Part shown: positions 54,119-64,000 of the stretch, in pieces
Position numbering within the stretch: the first letter of the stretch is position 1
How the letters are laid out: the number at the start of each line of letters is the position of its first letter
DNA from: Anaerostipes sp.
GTDB taxonomy: Bacteria; Bacillota; Clostridia; Lachnospirales; Lachnospiraceae
Assembly: GCF_018381315.1 (NCBI RefSeq)
Contig: NZ_JAGZSD010000016.1
Location: forward strand, 1-64,000
Reading direction: 5' to 3'
DNA length: 64,000 nt
Notes under the pieces: generated by a model
Database searches by the model: none
Told to the model about the DNA's origin: nothing
Seen by the model: the letters and a program-made list of their open reading frames with translations, nothing else
Made by a program: the position numbers and the translations under genes

Positions 54119-54147
54119 ATTATATTTCATTTCTTTGAAGAATTCAA
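54119..54147 (-). promoter_or_regulatory. Sigma-A promoter of tuf
   Basis: TTGAAT (54147-54142) and TATAAT (54124-54119) on the minus strand with a 17-bp spacer; a leader of about 100 bases follows, containing GCCC-AAA-GGGC just before the binding site. Confidence 0.85.
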
Positions 54148-54173
54148 GCATATTTTTTATCAAAAAAACCTGC

Positions 54174-56291
54174 TTATTTTGTTTTGTCCGCGATGATTTT
54201 TTCCTGTACGCTCTTCGGTACCGGCTCGTAGCTGTTGAAGAACATAGAGTAGTTTCCACGGCCCTGTGTTCTGGAACGCAGGTCTGTTGAGTATCCGAAC
54301 ATTTCTGCAAGAGGAACGAAAGCTCTGATGATCTTTCCGCCTCCAACATCGTCCATACCCTCGATACGTCCGCGGCGTGAGTTAATATCACCGATAACAT
54401 CTCCCATGTAATCCTCAGGAGTTGTTACTTCGACTCTCATGATCGGCTCTAAGATGATAGCTCCGGCTTTCTGCATTGCTTCTTTGAATGCCATGGAACC
54501 GGCGATCTTAAACGCCATCTCTGAGGAATCGACATCATGGTAAGATCCGTCGTATACAGTAGCTTTTACACCAAGTACCGGGAATCCTCCAAGGATACCG
54601 CACTGAGCAGCTTCTTCGATACCAGCTCCGACTGCCGGGATATATTCCTTCGGAATGTTACCGCCGACAACAGTGGATTCAAACTTGAACAGTTCTTCAC
54701 CATTGGCATCCATTGGCTCAAAGTGTACTTTACAGTGTCCGTACTGACCGCGTCCACCAGACTGTTTTGCATACTTGCTGTCAACATCCACCTCTTTGGT
54801 GAAGGACTCTTTGTAAGCAACCTGAGGAGCACCTACATTTGCTTCTACTTTGAACTCACGGAGCAGACGGTCTACGATGATTTCCAGGTGAAGTTCACCC
54901 ATTCCGGAAATAATAGTCTGTCCTGTTTCTTCATCAGTATGAGCTTTGAAGGTCGGGTCTTCTTCTGCAAGCTTTGCAAGTGCTTCTGACATCTTGCCCT
55001 GACCTGCTTTTGTCTTAGGCTCGATCGCTACGTCGATAACCGGCTCTGGGAATTCCATGGATTCCAGGATTACCGGGCTCTTCTCGTCACAGATCGTATC
55101 ACCTGTTGCTGTAATCTTGAATCCTACAGCAGCGGCAATGTCACCAGCGTAAACCTTGTCTAATTCTTCCCGCTTGTTGGCATGCATCTGAAGGATACGT
55201 CCAACACGCTCTTTTTTCTGCTTTGTAGCATTTAATACGTAAGAACCTGAATTCATTGTTCCGGAGTAAACACGGAAGAAAGCAAGCTTTCCAACGAATG
55301 GGTCTGTCATGATCTTAAATGCAAGTGCTGCGAAAGGTTCATCATCAGATGAATGTCTCTCGATTTCATTTCCGTCTTCATCCACACCCTTGATGGCAGC
55401 GATATCTGTCGGTGCCGGCATGAATTCAAGAACTGCGTCCAGCAGCTTCTGAACACCTTTGTTGCGGTAAGCAGTACCACAGCAGATCGGAACTGCTGTA
55501 CATTCGCATGTTCCTTTTCTAAGTGCTGCTTTTAATGCTTCTACAGATGGTTCTTCCCCTTCCAGGTATTCCATCATCAGATCATCATCTAACTCACAGA
55601 TCTGCTCTACTAACTGAGTATGGTAAAGCTCTGCGTCGTCTTTCATATCTGCAGGGATATCTGTGATTGAAATGTCTTCTCCCTTATCATCGTTGTAGAT
55701 GTAAGCTTTCATTTCAAACAGGTCAATGATTCCCTGGAAATCATCTTCTTTGCCGATTGGCAGCTGAATTACAACTGCATTGGCACCGAGACGGTCTTTG
55801 ATCTGTTCTACAGATCCGTAGAAATCTGCACCTAAGATATCCATCTTATTGATGAATGCCATTCTCGGTACATCGTAGGTGTCTGCCTGACGCCATACGT
55901 TCTCAGACTGCGGTTCTACTCCGCCTTTTGCATCAAATACTCCGATCGCACCGTCAAGTACACGCAGTGAACGTTCTACTTCCACTGTGAAGTCAACGTG
56001 TCCCGGTGTATCAATGATGTTGATACGGTGTTCTAATGCTCCGTCTTTCGGTTTGCAGTTTTCCTGGAGAGTCCAGTGACATGTTGTCGCTGCAGAAGTG
56101 ATCGTGATACCTCTTTCCTGTTCCTGCTCCATCCAGTCCATGGTAGCAGTTCCCTCATGAGTATCACCGATCTTATAATTAACACCAGTATAATAGAGGA
56201 TACGCTCTGTCAAAGTGGTTTTTCCAGCATCGATATGAGCCATGATTCCAATATTTCTGGTTCTCTCTAATGGATATTCTCTTCCAGCCAA
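54174..56291 (-). CDS. fusA: Elongation factor G
   Basis: 705 residues from a TTG start eight bases after AGGAGG. GTPase motifs [22 protein letters not shown] and NKMD are intact, with standard domains II-V to the end. It drives translocation on the ribosome. It follows rpsG in the str operon. Confidence 0.98.
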   Translation of the reverse strand: MAGREYPLERTRNIGIMAHIDAGKTTLTERILYYTGVNYKIGDTHEGTATMDWMEQEQERGITITSAATTCHWTLQENCKPKDGALEHRINIIDTPGHVDFTVEVERSLRVLDGAIGVFDAKGGVEPQSENVWRQADTYDVPRMAFINKMDILGADFYGSVEQIKDRLGANAVVIQLPIGKEDDFQGIIDLFEMKAYIYNDDKGEDISITDIPADMKDDAELYHTQLVEQICELDDDLMMEYLEGEEPSVEALKAALRKGTCECTAVPICCGTAYRNKGVQKLLDAVLEFMPAPTDIAAIKGVDEDGNEIERHSSDDEPFAALAFKIMTDPFVGKLAFFRVYSGTMNSGSYVLNATKQKKERVGRILQMHANKREELDKVYAGDIAAAVGFKITATGDTICDEKSPVILESMEFPEPVIDVAIEPKTKAGQGKMSEALAKLAEEDPTFKAHTDEETGQTIISGMGELHLEIIVDRLLREFKVEANVGAPQVAYKESFTKEVDVDSKYAKQSGGRGQYGHCKVHFEPMDANGEELFKFESTVVGGNIPKEYIPAVGAGIEEAAQCGILGGFPVLGVKATVYDGSYHDVDSSEMAFKIAGSMAFKEAMQKAGAIILEPIMRVEVTTPEDYMGDVIGDINSRRGRIEGMDDVGGGKIIRAFVPLAEMFGYSTDLRSRTQGRGNYSMFFNSYEPVPKSVQEKIIADKTK

Positions 56292-56344
56292 GATCTTTTC
56301 CTCCTATTGTTTTTCGGATAAAGCGGTAGGCCCCGCACACCAGA

Positions 56345-57067
<723 letters not shown>

Positions 57068-57481
57068 TTATTTCTTCGGTCTCTTAGCTCCGTATTTGGA
57101 ACGAGCCTGCATTCTGTTTGCAACACCTGCTGTATCAAGTGTTCCACGAACGATATGGTAACGAGTACCTGGTAAGTCCTTTACACGACCACCACGAATC
57201 AGAACAACACTATGTTCCTGTAAGTTATGTCCCTCACCCGGGATATAGCTTGTTACTTCGATACCGTTAGAAAGACGTACTCTGGCAATCTTACGAAGAG
57301 CAGAGTTAGGCTTTTTAGGAGTCGCAGTTTTAACAGCTGTACAAACACCTCTCTTCTGAGGAGAGCTTGTGTTTACAGATTTCTTCTTTAAAGAGTTAAA
57401 ACTTTTCTGAAGAGCTGGTGCTGTAGACTTCTTAGTAGATGTCTTTCTCCCTTTTCTAACTAATTGGTTAAAAGTTGGCAT
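57068..57481 (-). CDS. rpsL: 30S ribosomal protein S12
   Basis: 137 residues. [12 protein letters not shown] and [33 protein letters not shown] are characteristic; the streptomycin-site KPNSALRK and GRVKDLPG are intact wild type. AGGAGGTGAAAATTA precedes the ATG. Confidence 0.98.
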   Translation of the reverse strand: MPTFNQLVRKGRKTSTKKSTAPALQKSFNSLKKKSVNTSSPQKRGVCTAVKTATPKKPNSALRKIARVRLSNGIEVTSYIPGEGHNLQEHSVVLIRGGRVKDLPGTRYHIVRGTLDTAGVANRMQARSKYGAKRPKK

Positions 57482-57562
57482 TAATTTTCACCTCCATGCA
57501 TGTTTTCTGCTGTAGTTACTTATGATCTGTTGTTGCACATAGATATCTACGCGCATTTTTTA

Positions 57563-57591
57563 ATTATAAATGTGCAAAAATCGTTTGTCAA
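57563..57591 (-). promoter_or_regulatory. Consensus sigma-A promoter of the str operon
   Basis: TTGACA (57591-57586) and TATAAT (57568-57563) on the minus strand are both perfect, with a 17-bp spacer. Confidence 0.92.
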
Positions 57592-57617
57592 GGGGATTTC
57601 CGAACATTTTATAGCAC

Positions 57618-57655
57618 AAACCCCGCCCACTGAATAAATCCAGGGGCGGGATCTG
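57618..57655 (-). terminator. Terminator after rpoC
   Basis: CCCCGCCCACTG (57621-57632) pairs with CAGGGGCGGG (57641-57650), 9-10 bp GC-rich, directly after the rpoC stop; the tail is only partly T-rich. Confidence 0.7.
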
Positions 57656-57663
57656 TTATAACT

Positions 57664-60600
57664 CTACTCGAAATCGATTTCGTCTTCGAGTGTCAGTTCT
57701 TCTTCTTCTGTGTTAATCTTGACATTGCGGTACCGTTTCATTCCGGTTCCTGCAGGGATCAGCTTACCAAGGATAACATTTTCCTTCAATCCTACAAGCG
57801 GGTCAACTTTTCCTTTGATTGCCGCATCGGTAAGGACTTTTGTTGTCTCCTGGAAGGATGCTGCTGATAAGAAGGAGTCTGTGGCAAGAGAGGCCTTGGT
57901 GATACCAAGGATAATCTGTTCAGCCTTTGCAGTCTCTAAATTTCTTTCTTCCAGCTCCCTGTTTGTCTTTTCAAATTCCAGCACGTCGATCATGGCACCA
58001 GGCAGATACTCGCTGTCACCGCCTTCTTCAATGCGGACTTTCTTCAGCATCTGGCGCACGATAACTTCCACGTGCTTATCGTTGATGTCTACACCCTGCA
58101 GACGGTATACTCTCTGCACCTCGCGGATCATATAATCCTGAACAGCACGGATACCCTTGATCTTTAAGATATCATGCGGGTTGACGGAACCTTCTGTCAG
58201 CTCATCTCCGGCTTCCACTTCCTGACCTTCCAGGACTTTCAGTCTGGAACCGTACGGGATCAGATAAGCCTTCATATCTCCGGTCTCTTTGTTGGTAATG
58301 ACAACTTCACGTTTCTTCTTTGTATCCTTAATCTGCACTTTTCCTGCAAACTCAGAGATAATGGCAAGACCTTTCGGCTTTCTTGCCTCGAAAAGCTCTT
58401 CGATACGTGGAAGACCCTGTGTGATATCATCACCGGCAACTCCTCCGGCATGGAACGTACGCATGGTCAGCTGTGTACCAGGCTCACCGATGGACTGGGC
58501 AGCGATAATACCGACTGCTTCTCCTACCTGTACAGCCTGGCCGGTCGCCATGTTGGAACCATAGCATTTCGCACAGCATCCTACCTGTGACTGACATGTC
58601 AGCATTGTCCTGATCTTGACTTTTGTAAGTCCGGAATCGATCACTGTTTTTGCTCTTCTAGGAGTAATCATGTGATTTGATTTTACAAGGACCTCTCCTG
58701 TCTCAGGATGTCTGATCTCTTCTGCCGCATAGCGTCCTGTGATTCGGTCCTGGAGACTTTCGATCACTTCCTGTCCGTCCATGAATGCTTCTACATACAT
58801 ACCCGGAATCTGTCCGTCCGGATCCAGTCCGCAGTCTGCTTCCCTGATAATAAGATCCTGGGAAACGTCTACAAGACGTCTTGTCAGGTATCCTGAATCG
58901 GCGGTTCTGAGGGCCGTATCGGAAAGTCCTTTTCTCGCACCGTGGGCAGAGATAAAGTACTCCAATACATCCAGTCCTTCACGGAAGTTTGACTTGATCG
59001 GCAGTTCGATGGTACGTCCTGACGTATCGGCCATCAGTCCACGCATTCCTGCCAGCTGTTTGATCTGCTGGTTGGAACCACGGGCTCCGGAATCGGCCAT
59101 CATGAAGATGTTGTTGTATTTATCTAATCCTGTAATCAGCTTGTCGGTAAGAACATCATCGGCGTCAAACCATGTCTTGACAACCGCTTTGTAACGTTCT
59201 TCCTCTGTCATAAGTCCGCGCTTAAACTGGTTATTAATAAATTCGGACTGATCCTGTGCTCCTGCAAGAATTTCTTTCTTTTCTTCCGGCACGGTCATGT
59301 CAGAGATGGATACTGTCAGGGCACCTCTTGTGGAATACTTGTATCCAAGGGCCTTGATGTCATCCAGCACTTCTGCAGTCTTTGTAGCACCATGAATATT
59401 GATACATTTGTCAAGGATCTGTTTTAACTGTTTCTTTCCTACATGGAAATCAATCTCTAAATTCAGGGCATTTTCCGGATCAGAGCGGTCTACAAAACCT
59501 AAGTCCTGCATAATGATCTCGTTGAATAAAATTCTTCCGAGAGTACATTCTACAACCTTGGAAATCTCATTTCCGTCCTTGTCAATCTTTGTACGCCTTA
59601 CATGAATCCTTGCATGCAGTGTGATTACTTTATTCTCATAGGCAAGGAATGCCTCATTTTCTGACTTGAAGTATTTTCCTTCTCCCTTGTCTCCCTCTTT
59701 TTCCAGAGTCAGATAATAAATACCAAGGACCATATCCTGTGAAGGAACGGCTACCGGGCCTCCGTCAGAAGGTTTCAGCAGGTTGTTCGGTGACAGCAAA
59801 AGGAAGCGGCACTCTGCCTGTGCTTCCACAGAAAGCGGAAGATGAACAGCCATCTGGTCACCGTCAAAGTCGGCATTGTAAGCAGTACATACCAAAGGAT
59901 GCAGCTTGATCGCCTTACCTTCTACAAGGATCGGCTCGAACGCCTGGATACCAAGTCTGTGCAGTGTCGGTGCACGGTTCAGCATAACCGGATGTTCTTT
60001 AATGACATCTTCCAGCACATCCCACACTTCCGGCTGAAGCTTTTCCACCATCTTCTTGGCAGATTTAATATTATGGGAAAGTTTTCTTTCCACCAGTTCT
60101 TTCATTACAAATGGTTTAAACAGCTCAATCGCCATCTCTTTCGGAAGACCGCACTGGTAAATCTTCAGTTCCGGTCCTACGACGATAACGGAACGTCCTG
60201 AGTAGTCAACACGTTTTCCGAGCAGGTTCTGGCGGAAACGTCCCTGTTTACCTTTCAGCATATCGGAAAGGGATTTCAGTGCACGGTTACCCGGTCCTGT
60301 TACCGGACGTCCGCGCCGTCCGTTGTCAATCAGCGCATCCACGGCTTCCTGAAGCATTCGTTTTTCATTTCTTACGATGATATCCGGAGCTCCAAGTTCC
60401 AGAAGACGTTTCAAACGGTTGTTCCGGTTGATAATTCTTCTGTATAAGTCATTTAAGTCGGAGGTTGCAAAACGTCCTCCGTCCAGCTGTACCATCGGAC
60501 GGATATCCGGAGGAATGACCGGCACTACGTCCAGAATCATCCATTCCGGGTTATTCTCAGAATTTAAGAATGCTTCTACCACTTCCAGGCGTTTTACGAT

Positions 60601-61239
60601 TCTGGCCCTTTTCTGTCCTGTGGCTGTCTTAAATTCATCTTTCAGGGATTTCGCTTCTGCCGGAAGATCGATGGCTTCCAGCAGTTCCTTGATAGATTCA
60701 GCGCCCATTCCCACACGGAATGAACTGCCGTATTTGTCATAAGCGTCCCTGTATTCTTTTTCTGTCAGAACCTGTTTGTATGCCAGGTCTGTCTCCCCTG
60801 CATCCAATACGATATAGCAGGCAAAATATAATACTTTCTCAAGGCTCCTCGGTGAGATATCCAAGATCAGTCCCATACGGCTTGGAATTCCTTTGAAATA
60901 CCAAATATGGGAGACCGGAGCCGCAAGTTCGATGTGTCCCATGCGTTCACGGCGCACATTGGCCTTTGTTACCTCAACACCGCATCGGTCACAGACAACA
61001 CCTTTATATCTGATTTTTTTATATTTACCGCAATGACATTCCCAGTCCTTGCTCGGCCCGAAGATCTTCTCACAGAAAAGTCCGTCCTTTTCAGGCTTCA
61101 AGGTACGATAGTTGATGGTTTCAGGTTTTTTTACTTCTCCCCTGGACCACTCACGGATCTTTTCCGGGGAAGCCAACCCGATCTTAATTGCATCAAAGGC
61201 AATTTTATGATTTGCATATTCGTTGCTTGATCCTATCAT
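57664..61239 (-). CDS. rpoC: DNA-directed RNA polymerase beta' subunit
   Basis: 1191 residues, near the usual length for Clostridia. The zinc-binding [20 protein letters not shown] is near 70, the catalytic NADFDGDQM at about 451, the trigger loop region near 780-830 ([27 protein letters not shown]) and the second zinc site [13 protein letters not shown] near 880. AAGGAGCAGCC precedes the ATG. It lies 30 bp after rpoB. Confidence 0.98.
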   Translation of the reverse strand: MIGSSNEYANHKIAFDAIKIGLASPEKIREWSRGEVKKPETINYRTLKPEKDGLFCEKIFGPSKDWECHCGKYKKIRYKGVVCDRCGVEVTKANVRRERMGHIELAAPVSHIWYFKGIPSRMGLILDISPRSLEKVLYFACYIVLDAGETDLAYKQVLTEKEYRDAYDKYGSSFRVGMGAESIKELLEAIDLPAEAKSLKDEFKTATGQKRARIVKRLEVVEAFLNSENNPEWMILDVVPVIPPDIRPMVQLDGGRFATSDLNDLYRRIINRNNRLKRLLELGAPDIIVRNEKRMLQEAVDALIDNGRRGRPVTGPGNRALKSLSDMLKGKQGRFRQNLLGKRVDYSGRSVIVVGPELKIYQCGLPKEMAIELFKPFVMKELVERKLSHNIKSAKKMVEKLQPEVWDVLEDVIKEHPVMLNRAPTLHRLGIQAFEPILVEGKAIKLHPLVCTAYNADFDGDQMAVHLPLSVEAQAECRFLLLSPNNLLKPSDGGPVAVPSQDMVLGIYYLTLEKEGDKGEGKYFKSENEAFLAYENKVITLHARIHVRRTKIDKDGNEISKVVECTLGRILFNEIIMQDLGFVDRSDPENALNLEIDFHVGKKQLKQILDKCINIHGATKTAEVLDDIKALGYKYSTRGALTVSISDMTVPEEKKEILAGAQDQSEFINNQFKRGLMTEEERYKAVVKTWFDADDVLTDKLITGLDKYNNIFMMADSGARGSNQQIKQLAGMRGLMADTSGRTIELPIKSNFREGLDVLEYFISAHGARKGLSDTALRTADSGYLTRRLVDVSQDLIIREADCGLDPDGQIPGMYVEAFMDGQEVIESLQDRITGRYAAEEIRHPETGEVLVKSNHMITPRRAKTVIDSGLTKVKIRTMLTCQSQVGCCAKCYGSNMATGQAVQVGEAVGIIAAQSIGEPGTQLTMRTFHAGGVAGDDITQGLPRIEELFEARKPKGLAIISEFAGKVQIKDTKKKREVVITNKETGDMKAYLIPYGSRLKVLEGQEVEAGDELTEGSVNPHDILKIKGIRAVQDYMIREVQRVYRLQGVDINDKHVEVIVRQMLKKVRIEEGGDSEYLPGAMIDVLEFEKTNRELEERNLETAKAEQIILGITKASLATDSFLSAASFQETTKVLTDAAIKGKVDPLVGLKENVILGKLIPAGTGMKRYRNVKINTEEEELTLEDEIDFE

Positions 61240-61269
61240 TAAGGCTGCTCCTTCCTTCTAACTGCACTT

Positions 61270-64000
61270 CTATGAAATAGTCGTGTCTTCGCCATCTTCA
61301 AAGTTCCCTTCTTTAAATCCTAAAGCACCCAGGGAATCTTCGCTTTCTTCATAATTATTAAATACGCTGTCGCCTTCAATCATCGGTTTCAGGTCCTGAT
61401 TGCTTTCAGCCAGGTCCACATTTTCCTTGATCTCTACTTCCTGCGCATTTTCATCGAGTACCTTGACGTCTAATGCCAGAGACTGGAATTCTTTCAGCAA
61501 TACCTTAAAGGATTCCGGAATTCCCGGCTCAGGAATGTTGTCACCTTTGATGATCGCCTCATACGTCTTCACACGTCCGATCACGTCATCGGACTTCACT
61601 GTCAGGATTTCCTGCAGAGTATAGGATGCCCCATATGCCTCCAGGGCCCAAACTTCCATCTCTCCGAAACGCTGTCCTCCGAACTGTGCCTTACCTCCCA
61701 GCGGCTGCTGTGTAACCAGAGAATATGGTCCTGTAGAACGGGCATGGATCTTGTCATCAACCAGGTGGTGGAGTTTCAGGTAATGCATGAATCCGATTGT
61801 AACCGGGCTGTCAAACTCTTCTCCGGTACGTCCGTCTCTGAGCTTCACTTTTCCGGTGCTGTCGATCGGCACGCCTTCCCAGTCTTTTCTGTGGTCCTTG
61901 TTTTCTCTCAGATAATCCACCACGCTTGCGTCAACACGCTCTGACCATTTAGCTTCAAATTCTTCCCAGCTGGTATTGGCAAAATCATTGGCCATTTCCA
62001 GTGTAGTTGCAATATCATTTTCATCGGCTCCGTTAAATACCGGAGTCGCAACATTAAATCCTAATACTTTGGCTGCAAGGGACAGATGGATTTCCAATAC
62101 CTGCCCGATATTCATACGTGAAGGCACACCCAATGGGTTCAGCACGATGTCCAGCGGACGTCCGTTCGGAAGGTACGGCATATCTTCTACCGGAAGAATA
62201 CGGGAAATTACACCCTTGTTACCGTGACGGCCGGCCATCTTATCTCCCACAGAAATCTTTCTCTTCTGTGCAATATAGACACGGACCGTTTTATTTACTC
62301 CAGGAGGCAGTTCGTCTCCGTTTTCCCTTGTAAAAATCTTTGTATCCATAACGACACCGTAAGCCCCGTGCGGAACTCTCAGTGAAGTATCTCTTACTTC
62401 TCTTGCTTTCTCACCAAAGATGGCGCGGAGCAGACGCTCCTCTGCTGTCAGTTCTGTCTCTCCCTTAGGAGTTACTTTTCCGACCAGAATATCACCTGCG
62501 CGTACTTCCGCTCCGATGCGGATAATACCGTTTTCATCCAGGTCTTTTAATACATCTTCGCTTAAGCCTGCCAGATCTCTTGTAATCTCTTCTTGTCCAA
62601 GTTTGGTATCACGGGCCTCAGCCTCGTACTCTTCGATATGGACAGAGGTGTACACATCTTCCTGTACCAGACGCTCGCTTAACAGAACCGCATCCTCGTA
62701 GTTATAACCTTCCCAGGTCATAAATCCGATCAGAGGATTTTTACCAAGTGCCATTTCTCCGCTTTTGGTAGAAGCACCGTCTGCCAGGATATCATCCTTT
62801 TTGACATGATCCCCTTCAAAAACAATCGGGCGCTGGTTCATACAGTTCCCCTGGTTGCTCCTTGCAAACTTAATGACATTGTAGATGTCCTTGCCGCCGT
62901 CAGAGTCTCTGCGCACTACAATCCTTGTGCTGGTGGATTTCTCTACCACTCCGTCGTTCTTCGCAACGATGCAGACACCTGAATCAAAGGCTGCCTTGGA
63001 TTCCATACCTGTTCCCACGACCGGTGCCTCTGTAGAAAGAAGCGGTACAGCCTGACGCTGCATGTTGGATCCCATCAGGGCACGGTTTGCATCGTCATTT
63101 TCCAGGAACGGGATCATAGATGTAGCTACAGAGAATACCATCTTAGGCGATACATCCATCAGGTCCAGGTTTGCTTTATCAAATTCTGAAGTATCTTCAC
63201 GGAAACGTCCGGTTACATGGGCATGGACGAAATGTCCTTCCTCATCTAACGGCTCATTGGCCTGTGCCACGACGAAGTTATCTTCTTCATCAGCAGTAAG
63301 GTAAACAACCTCATCTGTAGCAACCGGGTTTTCCGGATCTGTTTTATCCAATATACGGTATGGAGCTTCAATAAATCCATACTCGTTGATCCTTGCATAA
63401 GTAGCCAGGGAGTTAATCAGACCGATGTTCGGACCTTCCGGGGTCTCGATCGGACACATTCTTCCGTAATGGGAGTAATGCACATCCCGGACCTCAAATC
63501 CGGCACGGTCTCTGGATAAACCTCCCGGTCCCAATGCAGACAGACGGCGCTTATGGGTCAGCTCAGACAGCGGATTGTTGTGATCCATGAACTGAGACAG
63601 CTGAGAACTTCCAAAGAATTCCTTAACCGCTGCAGTTACCGGTTTAATATTGATCAGAGACTGCGGTGTAATGGTTTCGATATCCTGTGTTGTCATTCTT
63701 TCGCGCACAACTCTTTCCAGACGGGAAAGCCCAATCCGGTACTGGTTCTGCAGAAGTTCTCCGACTGCTCTGATTCTTCGGTTTCCTAAATGGTCAATGT
63801 CATCATGGTTTCCAATACCGTACTCCAGATGCATGTTATAGTTAATGGAAGCTAAAATATCTTCCTTTGTAATGTGTTTTGGAATGAGGTCGTGAATGTT
63901 CTTTTTGACAGCATTCTTTAACTCATCCCCGCTCAAACCTTCTGCCAGGATTTTTTCCAGTACAGGGTAGAAAACATTCTCGTGGATACCAAGTTCTTCC
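61270..64000 (-). CDS. rpoB: DNA-directed RNA polymerase beta subunit, N-terminus outside the window
   Basis: The frame is open to the window edge; an apparent start at 63936 is only an internal codon, and the preceding residues read [21 protein letters not shown]. It contains the rifampicin region [30 protein letters not shown] with wild-type-like residues, and the conserved [13 protein letters not shown] near the C-terminus. About the first 390 residues of the protein are missing. It forms the rpoBC unit ahead of str. Confidence 0.97.
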   Translation of the reverse strand, partial: EELGIHENVFYPVLEKILAEGLSGDELKNAVKKNIHDLIPKHITKEDILASINYNMHLEYGIGNHDDIDHLGNRRIRAVGELLQNQYRIGLSRLERVVRERMTTQDIETITPQSLINIKPVTAAVKEFFGSSQLSQFMDHNNPLSELTHKRRLSALGPGGLSRDRAGFEVRDVHYSHYGRMCPIETPEGPNIGLINSLATYARINEYGFIEAPYRILDKTDPENPVATDEVVYLTADEEDNFVVAQANEPLDEEGHFVHAHVTGRFREDTSEFDKANLDLMDVSPKMVFSVATSMIPFLENDDANRALMGSNMQRQAVPLLSTEAPVVGTGMESKAAFDSGVCIVAKNDGVVEKSTSTRIVVRRDSDGGKDIYNVIKFARSNQGNCMNQRPIVFEGDHVKKDDILADGASTKSGEMALGKNPLIGFMTWEGYNYEDAVLLSERLVQEDVYTSVHIEEYEAEARDTKLGQEEITRDLAGLSEDVLKDLDENGIIRIGAEVRAGDILVGKVTPKGETELTAEERLLRAIFGEKAREVRDTSLRVPHGAYGVVMDTKIFTRENGDELPPGVNKTVRVYIAQKRKISVGDKMAGRHGNKGVISRILPVEDMPYLPNGRPLDIVLNPLGVPSRMNIGQVLEIHLSLAAKVLGFNVATPVFNGADENDIATTLEMANDFANTSWEEFEAKWSERVDASVVDYLRENKDHRKDWEGVPIDSTGKVKLRDGRTGEEFDSPVTIGFMHYLKLHHLVDDKIHARSTGPYSLVTQQPLGGKAQFGGQRFGEMEVWALEAYGASYTLQEILTVKSDDVIGRVKTYEAIIKGDNIPEPGIPESFKVLLKEFQSLALDVKVLDENAQEVEIKENVDLAESNQDLKPMIEGDSVFNNYEESEDSLGALGFKEGNFEDGEDTTIS

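Overview
The window looks like a chromosomal segment of a strictly anaerobic, low-to-mid GC Gram-positive gut bacterium of the Lachnospiraceae type (Clostridia). The basis is the str/rpo gene order (rpoB-rpoC-rpsL-rpsG-fusA-tuf), several mannose-family PTS operons, clostridial Etf/acyl-CoA dehydrogenase genes, strong AGGAGG ribosome binding sites and A/T-rich spacers with consensus sigma-A promoters. The species cannot be fixed from sequence alone.

Layout. 1-7600: an HxlR-type regulator whose 5' end is cut by a 154-bp structured repeat, an isochorismatase-family hydrolase, an ECF S component, and two DUF2207 membrane proteins flanking a CorC/HlyC-type protein. 7871-14187: a seven-gene operon with two hotdog-fold ammonia-lyase-like proteins, a class III CoA-transferase, two acyl-CoA dehydrogenases and EtfBA. 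14288-15719: a toxin-antitoxin pair whose antitoxin is fused to an ImmA/IrrE-type peptidase. 15983-17819: two convergent MerR/GyrI-like regulators, followed by the second copy of the repeat. 18159-25105: a leftward pyrimidine-reduction operon (DUF1097, PreT, PreA, dihydropyrimidinase, split ThrE-type exporter, beta-ureidopropionase-type amidohydrolase). 25457-30647: a repeat-built secreted protein, an ABC transporter and small membrane or HPr-like proteins. 30730-35273: a beta-glucoside PTS operon controlled by LicT-type antitermination, with visible RNA antiterminator sites. 35322-43356: a mannose-family PTS operon with an esterase and an EamA transporter, driven by a textbook sigma-54 promoter and a LevR-type activator. 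43453-52085: an Amadori-compound (fructoselysine/glucoselysine, gfr-like) PTS operon with a divergent pair of GntR/UTRA regulators. 52145-52770: a Phd/ParE-type toxin-antitoxin pair. 52774-64000: the tuf, fusA, rpsG, rpsL, rpoC, rpoB block, with rpoB running off the right edge.

The most interesting reading is that the 7946-14187 and 18159-25105 clusters form one metabolic unit. Uracil or thymine would be reduced (PreTA), ring-opened (dihydropyrimidinase) and decarbamoylated to beta-alanine or beta-aminoisobutyrate. That product would be CoA-activated, deaminated by a beta-alanyl-CoA:ammonia-lyase-like hotdog enzyme to acryloyl-CoA or methacrylyl-CoA, and reduced by an acyl-CoA dehydrogenase/Etf complex to propionyl-CoA or isobutyryl-CoA. 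This is a candidate complete pyrimidine fermentation locus. Two MerR regulators lie between its halves, and both operons have promoter-like boxes with 19-bp spacers. The individual family assignments are well supported; the joined pathway is inference.
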